Assembly: GCA_002339165.1 (NCBI GenBank)
Contig: DDJS01000026.1
Location: 1-11,327 of the forward strand
Direction of reading: 5' to 3'
Length of the DNA stretch: 11,327 bases
Source of the DNA: Cellvibrionales bacterium UBA2618
GTDB taxonomy: Bacteria; Pseudomonadota; Gammaproteobacteria; Pseudomonadales; Porticoccaceae
Below the pieces are notes generated by a model. It made no database searches. It saw only the letters and a program-made list of their open reading frames with translations, and had not been told where the DNA came from. A program made the translations under genes and the position numbers. This document shows, one piece after another, positions 1 to 5,436 of the stretch; the first letter of the stretch is position 1; each line of letters opens with the position of its first letter.

Positions 1-226
1 CACCAAGGCGGCGCGCGCCTGGCTTGACTATGGTTTCGCTGCGCTGGATCTGGCAGAGACACTCAGCTATACGCCAAAACAAAACATTGCCTCACAACGG
101 GTAATGCAACGCATTGGTATGCACCATGCCGATGATTTTGATTATCCCACCCTCGCGGAGGGGCACCCGTTGCGGCCTATGGTGGTGTATCGGTTAACCC
201 GTGCAACCTATCAGGCGATGCCCTAG
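1..226 (+). CDS. GNAT-family N-acetyltransferase, C-terminal part (RimJ/RimL-like)
   Basis: This is the 3' end of a gene that begins before the window. The reading frame starts at base 2 and gives 74 residues before TAG at 224-226. The translation contains an AxxWLDYGF helix, then NIASQRVMQRIGM, then DFDYP and EGHPLRPMVVYRL. This matches the C-terminal half of GNAT acetyltransferases of the RimJ/RimL type: the helix carrying 'N..S.rvmeklGm' follows the acetyl-CoA-binding strand, and the last strand is 'h.vY.l'. Such enzymes transfer acetyl from acetyl-CoA to an amine on a protein N-terminus or small molecule; the substrate cannot be read from this fragment. The acetyl-CoA pyrophosphate loop lies upstream, outside the window. 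Family confidence is good; function is unknown. Confidence 0.8.
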   Translation, partial: TKAARAWLDYGFAALDLAETLSYTPKQNIASQRVMQRIGMHHADDFDYPTLAEGHPLRPMVVYRLTRATYQAMP

Positions 227-313
227 ATACCAATAATTGCGCATACAGCGCCGATGATACTCGATGATAGATTGCCTATTAAGGTACTATTGGCGACTTA
301 GAGGCATGGTTAT

Positions 314-366
314 TTTAAAGCTGTGGTGTTTAAAAGCTGCGGTATTTAAAAGCCGATGCGTTTAAT
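314..366. repeat. Short periodic TTTAAA(A)GC array
   Basis: Within the 203-bp gap after the GNAT gene, TTTAAA occurs at 314, 329 and 345, and TTTAAT at 361, so the spacing is 15, 16 and 16 bases. The first three are followed by (A)GC and a short GC-richer spacer (CTGTGGTG, CTGCGGTA, CGATGCG). A possible -10 hexamer TACAAT lies just downstream at 388-393, ahead of the lipoprotein gene, but no good -35 is visible. The array could be a small tandem-duplication remnant, a protein-binding array or a curved or easily melted upstream element. A similar cluster occurs at 4733-4780. Confidence 0.5.
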
Positions 367-429
367 GGTTAGATCGGCGGTTTAGCTTACAATAATCACT
401 GTGCGGTCATTCGGGATCTCTTATTGAAT

Positions 430-867
430 ATGAAAAATCTGATTGCCATGATCGGTCTCGCACTGCTGGCTAGCTGCTCACCAGAGCAACCAGCCAGCCA
501 GCTCGAGGAAAGACAGCAACGCGTCTATCAAATAAATTCGCAGACGCCCTTTAACGGAATCTCGGTGGACTTCCACGACAACGGTCAACTAAACGCTCGT
601 ATCAAGTATCACCGAGGCATGATCGTCGACGGTTCGGTCGAGCGCTACCACGATAACGGCCAACTCCAAGAGAGCGGCGTGTATAAAGATGGTCTGAAGC
701 ACGGGATTTTTAAAAACTATTTCGGCAACGGCGACCTGTGGTTGACTACCCACTACTTGCGCGGAAAAAAGCACGGAATTTTTGAGACATATCACGAAAA
801 CACGCTAATGTTTCGGCTTTGCTACCAAGACGATGTAGAGGTCTACATGCCGTCCTGTGGCCAATAA
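430..867 (+). CDS. Small lipoprotein with MORN/YwqK-type repeats
   Basis: The protein has 145 residues from ATG at 430. A TTG two codons earlier (424) is possible but unnecessary. The N-terminus is a lipoprotein signal: Lys2, a hydrophobic stretch at 4-14, then the lipobox LLASC with Cys16, so the mature protein is probably lipid-anchored. There is no Asp at +2 (it is Ser), so outer-membrane sorting is likely. Residues 41-137 carry four imperfect repeats of about 23 residues with the pattern 'G.v..yhdNGql......y..G...G', seen as FHDNGQL, YHDNGQL, YFGNGDL and YHENTLM. These are MORN_2/YwqK-type repeats, found in many surface or periplasmic proteins; some YwqK-like proteins are annotated as toxin antidotes. 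Two Cys (131 and 143) near the C-terminus could form a disulfide. No strong ribosome binding site is visible, and no toxin gene adjoins it. It is probably a structural or binding protein; the exact role is unknown. Confidence 0.85.
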   Translation: MKNLIAMIGLALLASCSPEQPASQLEERQQRVYQINSQTPFNGISVDFHDNGQLNARIKYHRGMIVDGSVERYHDNGQLQESGVYKDGLKHGIFKNYFGNGDLWLTTHYLRGKKHGIFETYHENTLMFRLCYQDDVEVYMPSCGQ

Positions 868-929
868 GCGCCTTTTTTTATCGACTTTTAATCGCGATTC
901 AGTCGTATTTTAGTTGACTGTTTGGCGGC

Positions 930-1763
930 TTATGGGGTGACCGCCATGCACTCCATTTCGATGGCTGCGCCAAGTGCCAAACCATTGGCACCCAGCGCGC
1001 TGCGGACTGGATAGGGCGGTTTGAAGTAACCGGTGTAAACGCGATTGAACTGCGACCACTCGCGGATGTCATCCAGCATGACAAGACATTTGACGACGTG
1101 CGTCAGATCCAGTTGCTGGCTCGCTAAGTGGGCTTTTAGCTGCTTAAAAATCGCGTCAGTTTCGGCCTCGATACCACCCCCAACCAAACTCTCCTGCCCA
1201 TCGGTGCCGACAAGCCCAGAGAAATACACCGTCTTGCCGACCACCACCAAGTCTGAAAAAGGGTAGTTCTGTTTTAGCGTCAGCGGTGAGCTAAAAAACC
1301 GCCGATCCGCAAGTTCTAGAGCACTAGGGCGCTTTAACGCAACTCGATTTGCGTCTCGCTCAACAATTTCACAAGCACCGGTCTCTTTAACCGGGCGATC
1401 GCCGATTTGAGTCGAAGTGGTCAGCGTTAGATCAGATCTGGCGATACGTATGATCTTTTTAAAACCCACATTAGTCACCAACTCGACCTCTGTGGGCGTT
1501 ACCCGCACACTTTCGGAGGGGAAACCTTGCTGCTGTGCGGTCAAACGACCGAGATCAATATCAAATTTTAATTCGGCACTCGAACCTACATCGCTAGTCA
1601 CAACGCAATCCAAGCTGACAAAATCCTCCTCTAGCGCGCCCAACATGTCGATGACCTGTGGGGGCTGCTTATCGCCATAAAACATAAACTCTATCGTCCA
1701 TGCAACGGCCGAAAGCATCAAAAGGACCAAAATGGCTCTAACTATCTTATTATTGTTGAACAT
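930..1763 (-). CDS. Membrane-anchored protein with C-terminal RidA/YjgF domain
   Basis: The protein has 277 residues. Residues 10-29 form one hydrophobic segment preceded by Lys6 and Arg9, predicting N-in topology with the rest in the periplasm; there is no lipobox. Residues about 45-135 look beta-rich and contain Cys53 and Cys131 (contexts SLDCVV and TGACEI), a possible disulfide. Residues about 158-277 are a RidA (YjgF/YER057c/UK114) domain: VVVGKTVYFSGLVG, a long helix at 199-218, KCLVMLDDIREW, then PYPVRSALG and AIEME. Arg254 and Glu269 line up with E. coli RidA Arg105 and Glu120, which bind the carboxylate and the catalytic water in imine/enamine hydrolysis. Ordinary RidA is about 130 residues and cytosolic, so the anchor and extra domain are atypical. 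The gene is monocistronic and convergent with the MORN lipoprotein gene; a GGGG stretch about 7 bases before ATG may be the ribosome binding site. Domain call is firm; substrate unknown. Confidence 0.85.
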   Translation of the reverse strand: MFNNNKIVRAILVLLMLSAVAWTIEFMFYGDKQPPQVIDMLGALEEDFVSLDCVVTSDVGSSAELKFDIDLGRLTAQQQGFPSESVRVTPTEVELVTNVGFKKIIRIARSDLTLTTSTQIGDRPVKETGACEIVERDANRVALKRPSALELADRRFFSSPLTLKQNYPFSDLVVVGKTVYFSGLVGTDGQESLVGGGIEAETDAIFKQLKAHLASQQLDLTHVVKCLVMLDDIREWSQFNRVYTGYFKPPYPVRSALGANGLALGAAIEMECMAVTP

Positions 1764-1909
1764 ACATTACCCCAGCCGTCTTGGTACCCCAAAAGAATGC
1801 CCTGATCGGGTTGCCCAGAGGTATCGAATTAGCCTTTAACCGCCCCGCCAGCTTGAGCTCTTACCATATCGAGATTAGTAATTTTTAGCTACTCCGCCCG
1901 AGCACTCGG

Positions 1910-2659
1910 TTACAGTTCGAGCGGCAATTTGTAGTAAGTGTCCATAATAAAATCGCGATGGTCGATCAAGATTGGCGCCACGGCGGCTGCGACATCCGCC
2001 GGAACGCTCTCAAACATCGGCCGTGCGGCAGGATTAATCGGGCAGATTTCAGCCGGCTGAATAGCTACAAAATTACTGAATGCTGCCCAATAAAAATCCG
2101 CGGCGGTGACCGATTGCCCGACCAAAAAACGACTGCCCAACGCCCGCTGTGACTTGAGGATGCGTTCCAGCTCGCGCATAAAGGCAATAACCCGCGCGTT
2201 GGCTTGATCGGCATCGGCAGCGCGATAGCCATATTTTTTGCCGAACGCAGACACGTCGTCGCCATCGCGGGGGCGCATCATATCGAGTCGTCTATTCCAA
2301 CCAAAACCCAGCTCACCACATATTTCGTGGCTTAAACCCAGCACCCGTACACGATCCGCCGGCGCCTTTGGAATCAGTGGCGTATCTGGCACCAACCGCT
2401 CGATAAGAAACAAAATGTCGTTCCAGCGGTTGATGGGTGGCTCGTCATTCCAAGCCACCACTGGTGCGTTGTCGACCCCGGCCCAGGCCTGTAAATCGAG
2501 GTTTTCTGCCATGGGTGTTTGATGCGCCACGACAAAATCGAGGCCCTTAAATTCGATCATCGCCTTGGCGGCAATACCCCAAGCACTGGGCATTGATGCA
2601 ACGATGACAATGCGCAGGCCGTCGGTAGCGATGGCATCTCTAATAGTCACGTAGGGCAT
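1910..2659 (-). CDS. Glutathione S-transferase family protein
   Basis: The protein has 249 residues from ATG at 2659. An in-frame GTG/ATG extension upstream exists, but AAGAGGA lies 8 bases before this ATG and fixes the start. Residues about 14-90 form the thioredoxin-like N-terminal half, with the cis-proline element NAPVV at 64-68. Residues about 100-235 form the all-helical C-terminal half, with the typical FLVGQSVTAADFYWA segment at 178-192; the T-A-A-D capping box and Asp188 are conserved in GST folds. The usual glutathione-binding 'E-S-x-x-I' is not evident after the cis-proline (PPINRWNDIL instead), so glutathione use is uncertain. Proteins of this class may conjugate or dehalogenate small molecules, or only bind them. 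It is cytosolic by appearance. It is transcribed divergently from the AhpD-like gene across a hairpin-rich spacer. The fold is confident; activity is unknown. Confidence 0.8.
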   Translation of the reverse strand: MPYVTIRDAIATDGLRIVIVASMPSAWGIAAKAMIEFKGLDFVVAHQTPMAENLDLQAWAGVDNAPVVAWNDEPPINRWNDILFLIERLVPDTPLIPKAPADRVRVLGLSHEICGELGFGWNRRLDMMRPRDGDDVSAFGKKYGYRAADADQANARVIAFMRELERILKSQRALGSRFLVGQSVTAADFYWAAFSNFVAIQPAEICPINPAARPMFESVPADVAAAVAPILIDHRDFIMDTYYKLPLEL

Positions 2660-2776
2660 TGTAATATCCTCTTGTCTGTCGCCAAATAATCGCGGTAGTC
2701 GAGGGTGGTCCGAGCGACAGTCACGCCCCACCCTGCCAGTTTAAAAGTATGCCACGACTGCACCGCTAGGGGTAGA

Positions 2777-2868
2777 TTGGGCAACCCAAAAGCGGTACCG
2801 TGAGCGAGCGCTGAAAAGCGCCTCTATTAACGCGATGCGCGTCTTACCCGATACCGCTGGTTCGCCAG
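2777..2868. other. Hairpin-rich intergenic segment, possible structured RNA or regulatory DNA
   Basis: The 269-bp spacer between the divergent GST and AhpD-like genes holds four perfect short inverted repeats. They are TTGGG-CAA-CCCAA (2777-2789), GCGCT-GAAA-AGCGC (2808-2821), ACGCG-ATG-CGCGT (2830-2842) and CTGG-TTCG-CCAG (2857-2868). In addition AGCGGTA (2791-2797) is the exact reverse complement of TACCGCT (2852-2858) and encloses the second and third hairpins, as in a three-way junction. The segment lies upstream of the promoter at 2873, so a transcript of it would more likely be the 5' leader of the minus-strand GST gene, or an independent RNA. It resembles no RNA family I know. Protein-binding palindromes or chance are alternatives. 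Confidence 0.3.
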
Positions 2869-2872
2869 TAGA

Positions 2873-2901
2873 TTGTCAGTCAGCGACTTGTTGGGTATGC
2901 T
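2873..2901 (+). promoter_or_regulatory. Predicted sigma70-type promoter of the AhpD-like gene
   Basis: TTGTCA at 2873-2878 (5 of 6 with TTGACA) is separated by exactly 17 bases from TATGCT at 2896-2901 (4 of 6 with TATAAT). Transcription would start near 2908, giving a leader of about 20 bases that contains the ribosome binding site GGAGA (2916-2920) ahead of the GTG start at 2929. The geometry is good; activity is inferred. Confidence 0.6.
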
Positions 2902-2928
2902 AAGGCTTTACCGCAGGAGACAATCGCA

Positions 2929-3450
2929 GTGCGTATATCGATGACAAAAGAGGTGTTGGAACGCGATCTATTGGCCGGCCCCGGCGATGTATATGTTCCA
3001 GAAATTGCCCGATCCGCCAATGCATTTTTGCACAATATCTACCGGCACAGCCAATTAGCCCCAAGAATTTTCGAGGCGGCGAGAATGACCACTGCGGTTA
3101 TCAATGGCTGCATCCTTTGCAAAAATTGGCGTCTTGAGCGCGACCTTCATCAATTGGGAATCGAACGCGGCGTTCTCGACAACGGCGAAGCGCCCGACAA
3201 AGGCTTTTACACCGCGCTACTGGCAGGTGATCACAGACCTTTGAGCGCGCGCGAACTGCTGGCCGTAAACTATGCGAAGGATATGGGCACTGCGCCCAGA
3301 GATCTTGCGTCCAACGAGTTATTTTGGCGCTCGTTCAAAGCCGCGTACAGCGACGCTGAAATTACCGATTTAACCTACTGTATCGCCGGATGGATGGCGA
3401 TGGGTCGCCTGTTTCACGTGCTCGGTGTCGACCGTCAATGCGCGCTCTAG
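2929..3450 (+). CDS. Carboxymuconolactone decarboxylase / AhpD-like protein
   Basis: The protein has 173 residues from GTG at 2929. GGAGA at 2916-2920 lies 8 bases upstream, whereas the in-frame ATG at 2941 would be about 20 bases away, so GTG is preferred. The family is recognised from the helix-CxxC core NGCILCKNWR (59-68), with Cys61 and Cys64. In AhpD the active site is a Glu 12 residues before the first Cys, the CxxC pair, and a His four residues after the second Cys. Here Glu49 is at the right place, but the His position is Arg68. The all-helical remainder (SARELLAVNYAKDM, ITDLTYCIAGWMAMGRL) fits the fold. Relatives reduce peroxides or decarboxylate lactones, usually as oligomers in the cytoplasm; the reaction here is unknown. 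It has its own promoter, and dgkA follows after about 67 bases on the same strand, so read-through is possible. Confidence 0.8.
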   Translation: MRISMTKEVLERDLLAGPGDVYVPEIARSANAFLHNIYRHSQLAPRIFEAARMTTAVINGCILCKNWRLERDLHQLGIERGVLDNGEAPDKGFYTALLAGDHRPLSARELLAVNYAKDMGTAPRDLASNELFWRSFKAAYSDAEITDLTYCIAGWMAMGRLFHVLGVDRQCAL

Positions 3451-3517
3451 CCACCGCCAATCAAAAAGTCGTGGGGCCGGCATGCGCGCGCGCTAAAACG
3501 ATCAACACGGGATGAAC

Positions 3518-3907
3518 ATGGGGTCGCTTTGGGCATTACTCAATCGCCGAATACTGCAAACCTTGCTGAACTCGTGTCGTGGCCTGTCGGCCGTTTGGAA
3601 AACCGAGGAGGCCTTTCGGATCGAGTTGATTGGGTTGCTGTTACTCACCCCCATCGCCCTGCTCGTCGCCAACGACTATGTTCAACTGATTCTACTGCTC
3701 GGCTCCATCACGCTGGTGCTGATCGTCGAACTGCTCAACACCTGCATCGAGATTGTCGTTGATCGTATCAGCTTAGATTTTCATGATCTGTCGGGGCGCG
3801 CCAAGGACGTTGGCTCTGCAGCGGTGTTGATATCTCTGGTACTGGCGGGTGCGGTTTGGGCGTTGGTATTGGCGCACAATTATGCTTCGATGATGAACTC
3901 AGGTTAA
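3518..3907 (+). CDS. dgkA: Diacylglycerol kinase (prokaryotic, integral membrane)
   Basis: The enzyme uses ATP to phosphorylate diacylglycerol to phosphatidic acid at the inner membrane, recycling diacylglycerol released when phospholipid head groups are used, for example for membrane-derived oligosaccharides. From ATG at 3518 it has 129 residues, like E. coli DgkA (122). GGGA at 3509-3512 lies 5 bases upstream; ATG at 3512 (two residues longer) would sit on that site. An amphipathic N-terminal helix is followed by three membrane segments at about 37-52, 56-74 and 99-119. Conserved residues align with E. coli: Glu30 and Glu36 (Glu28, Glu34), catalytic Glu71 in LIVELLN (Glu69), Asn74 (Asn72), Glu78 in CIEIVVDRI (Glu76), and LSGRAKDVGSAAVLI with Asp97 (Asp95). 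Nothing is missing, so it should be active as a trimer. A weak GGCCG/CGGCC stem-loop (3929-3951) without a T run follows. Confidence 0.95.
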   Translation: MGSLWALLNRRILQTLLNSCRGLSAVWKTEEAFRIELIGLLLLTPIALLVANDYVQLILLLGSITLVLIVELLNTCIEIVVDRISLDFHDLSGRAKDVGSAAVLISLVLAGAVWALVLAHNYASMMNSG

Positions 3908-4192
3908 TGACTCTGGCAATCATGCGCTGGCCGGGTGGTTTGCCGACGGCCGCTTGAACCCGCGATGCATTGGTTGCGTCTGTCTGTCGGAAGCCAGCCC
4001 CGACGAGTGCGGTATCATGGGATTGTCAAACCCTAGTCAAAGCTCAAGACATACATATACACCGGTAGATGACCCGCAAATTGGCGACGGCAAAAAAAAT
4101 AGTAAATCGGGCGCATTTTTTAAACATAATCGTCTCAAGAGAGTTTATACTTACTGGGAAGCATCAGACGTTTTTAACTGCGCGGGTCATAG

Positions 4193-4441
4193 ATGGGTAA
4201 ATCACAACAAAAACCAGAAGCGTGTCTAATATTTGATGAGAACTTTGGCCATCTTGGTTTGCAGCTTCCCGTTGAATATGACGTATTCACCAAGGAACAA
4301 CTGGCTACGCTGTGGGAAGTATTTTCGAAAGAACAGCTAGCGATCCTGGTTGAAGTCGGTTACCTCATCAACCCCTTACTGACCACAAAACCCTACGCTG
4401 GCGCGCGAGTCCTGCCATTATTGTTCCAGAACGCTTCTTAG
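4193..4441 (+). CDS. Unrecognised 82-residue small protein with a 12-residue tandem repeat
   Basis: I do not recognise this protein. ATG at 4193 is directly preceded by an in-frame TAG, so the start cannot be further upstream. No strong Shine-Dalgarno sequence is visible; TATACT at 4146-4151 could be a -10 element. The main evidence for coding is internal: residues 31-42 and 43-54 are tandem copies of V-F-(T/S)-K-E-Q-L-A-(T/I)-L-(W/V)-E, identical at 9 of 12 residues. The two 36-base copies (4283-4318 and 4319-4354) differ at 12 bases, and five of the codon differences are silent third-base changes (ttc/ttt, aag/aaa, caa/cag, ctg/cta, gct/gcg). That suggests protein-level selection. The repeats look amphipathic-helical. 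There is no signal peptide or membrane segment, so it is probably cytosolic. It stands alone between dgkA and the tetR-efflux operon. Real gene is likely but not certain. Confidence 0.55.
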   Translation: MGKSQQKPEACLIFDENFGHLGLQLPVEYDVFTKEQLATLWEVFSKEQLAILVEVGYLINPLLTTKPYAGARVLPLLFQNAS

Positions 4442-4850
4442 GCGTTTTGCCTGTTTGGCTCGTTGCGGTGGCGTTAGCGAAGTAGTTGATGCTATTTATT
4501 CTCAATCGATTATATCCCTTACATAAATGCACGCTAAACGCTGTCTGGCGTCGTGCTGTCCAGTTTTAGTTCATAAATCATAGTTTAAATTTTATAACCC
4601 ATAGCTAATATCTTTTAGCGGACGGATTAGATCGCCTGTCCGGCGCGCACCGCTTGCTGCACCATGCTCCAACCCCGCGATATCGTCTTTAGCCGGTGTT
4701 TGCACGGTGCTGTGATTTGCGCGGTGTTTTGCTTTAAATAGCGCTTTTCTTTAAATAGGGCTATTTAAATGGTGCTTTTATTTCAACAGCGATTTGATTC
4801 ATGCGGCACTAACGCCCAATTCTAGGGGACTTTTCAGGCTATGCCACAGT
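4442..4850. other. Long non-coding AT-rich intergenic region
   Basis: No convincing gene is visible here on either strand. The part at about 4490-4620 is AT-rich and has several TATAAT-like and TTTAAA-like words; AGGC-GTTTT-GCCT at 4440-4452 is a small hairpin right after the small-protein stop but lacks a T run. Near 4619-4642 GGAC...GTCC forms a weak stem. The TTTAAA cluster and the operator of the tetR operon lie at the right end. A minus-strand open frame without a start codon (about 4627-4764) could be a gene remnant but is too weak to call. Confidence 0.5.
4733..4780. repeat. Second TTTAAA cluster
   Basis: TTTAAA occurs at 4733, 4750 and 4764, with a related CTTTTATTT beginning at 4775. 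CTTTAAATAG is exactly repeated at 4732-4741 and 4749-4758, and GC-rich spacers (CGCTTTT, GGCTA, TGGTGC) lie between. The pattern resembles the array at 314-366 but the spacing is less regular (17, 14, about 13). It lies roughly 70-120 bases upstream of the efflux-operon promoter, so it may act as an upstream element or be a decayed tandem repeat. Confidence 0.4.
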
Positions 4851-4888
4851 GTATTATACTGTACCGTCTGGACGGTGTAGTCTAATAC
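4851..4888. promoter_or_regulatory. 38-bp imperfect palindrome: probable TetR operator overlapping the efflux promoter
   Basis: Bases 4851-4869 and 4870-4888 form an inverted repeat matching at 15 of 19 positions. The core is ACTGTACCGTC (4858-4868), TG, GACGGTGTAGT (4871-4881); outside one mismatched pair the arms continue as GTATTA/TAATAC. The size and symmetry suit binding by one or two TetR dimers. TATACT at 4855-4860 inside the left arm is a plausible -10, with a weak TTTTCA at 4831-4836 as -35 (spacer 18), so repressor binding would block RNA polymerase. The tetR start GTG is 18 bases after the palindrome, as expected for an autoregulated TetR-efflux operon. Operator function is inferred from position and symmetry. 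Confidence 0.7.
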
Positions 4889-4905
4889 TTAATTCGAGGC
4901 CCACA

Positions 4906-5436
4906 GTGACAAATAGCGAAAAAACCCGCGAGCGTATTCGCGCCGCAGCGCAAGCGCTGGTTGCCGAGCAGGGTTCGGCAAACCTAACCCTTGAGGCCGT
5001 GGCTAAAGGCGCCGGAATCTCGAAGGGTGGACTACTCTACCACTATGCCAACAAACAGGCGTTGCTCGAAGGAATGCTAGAGGATTTACTGGCAAAGAGA
5101 GAAGCCCTATTTTTATCCAACGTGACCAATCACAACAGTCGCGATCAACTGCAATCGATGATAGAGGCTGAATTTTCCCTAACCGCCGCTGAACGAGCCA
5201 CCGCCAACGCGATTCTTGCCGCCGGTGCCGAAGACCCGCAACTCCTCAATCCGGCTCGCGATTACTTTAAGCTATTGTTCGCTCACATTGACACTGCGTC
5301 AGATGATGCTGCATCGGCTATGACCGTGATACTCGCTTTGCAGGGTATGCAACTGCTCGAAACCATCGGCCTGCACCAATTAACAACGGCGGAGAAAAGC
5401 CGTTTGAAAGCGTCTCTTTTGAGGTTGATAGCATGA
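4906..5436 (+). CDS. TetR/AcrR-family transcriptional regulator of the efflux operon
   Basis: The protein has 176 residues from GTG at 4906. GAGG (4896-4899) lies 6 bases upstream, and the alternative ATG at 4849 would lie within or before the promoter, so GTG is chosen. The N-terminal TetR DNA-binding domain covers about residues 4-55. Its helix-turn-helix is TLEAVAKGAGISKGGLLYHY (28-47), with the usual 'G.S.g.lYhyf..K..Ll' signature. Residues 60-176 are the helical ligand-binding and dimerisation domain, which is not informative about the ligand. It is a cytosolic repressor that probably binds the palindrome at 4851-4888 and so controls itself and the two downstream pump genes. Its stop overlaps the adaptor start as ATGA, which implies one transcript and coupled translation. 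The family is certain; the inducer is unknown. Confidence 0.92.
   Translation: MTNSEKTRERIRAAAQALVAEQGSANLTLEAVAKGAGISKGGLLYHYANKQALLEGMLEDLLAKREALFLSNVTNHNSRDQLQSMIEAEFSLTAAERATANAILAAGAEDPQLLNPARDYFKLLFAHIDTASDDAASAMTVILALQGMQLLETIGLHQLTTAEKSRLKASLLRLIA

Noticed and set aside
868..929. Possible terminator between the MORN lipoprotein and RidA genes (T7 tract at about 873-879, CAGTC/GACTG stem at 899-920)
   Set aside because: The T tract has no adequate stem before it, and the 5-bp stem has a long loop and no T run, so an intrinsic terminator cannot be supported.
2660..2731. 24-residue N-terminal extension of the GST-like protein
   Set aside because: The Shine-Dalgarno sequence AAGAGGA sits inside the extension 8 bases before ATG 2659, and the extension is Arg/Asp-rich and not GST-like.
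1805..2787. GGGTTGCCC near 1808 and its reverse complement GGGCAACCC at 2779-2787
   Set aside because: Two 9-base words about 1 kb apart are likely chance; there is no shared flanking sequence that would indicate an inverted repeat element.
3954..4229. 91-codon plus-strand open frame beginning with TTG
   Set aside because: It has no ribosome binding site, overlaps the better-supported small-protein start at 4193, and its translation is low-complexity in character (many Ser, Asn, Lys, His) with no family resemblance. It includes an AT-rich, promoter-like stretch.
4627..4764. Minus-strand open frame of about 45 codons ending in SMVQQAVRAGQAI
   Set aside because: It looks protein-like at the end but has no start codon before the final Met, is short, and crosses the TTTAAA cluster. 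A decayed gene is possible but not supportable from this sequence alone.
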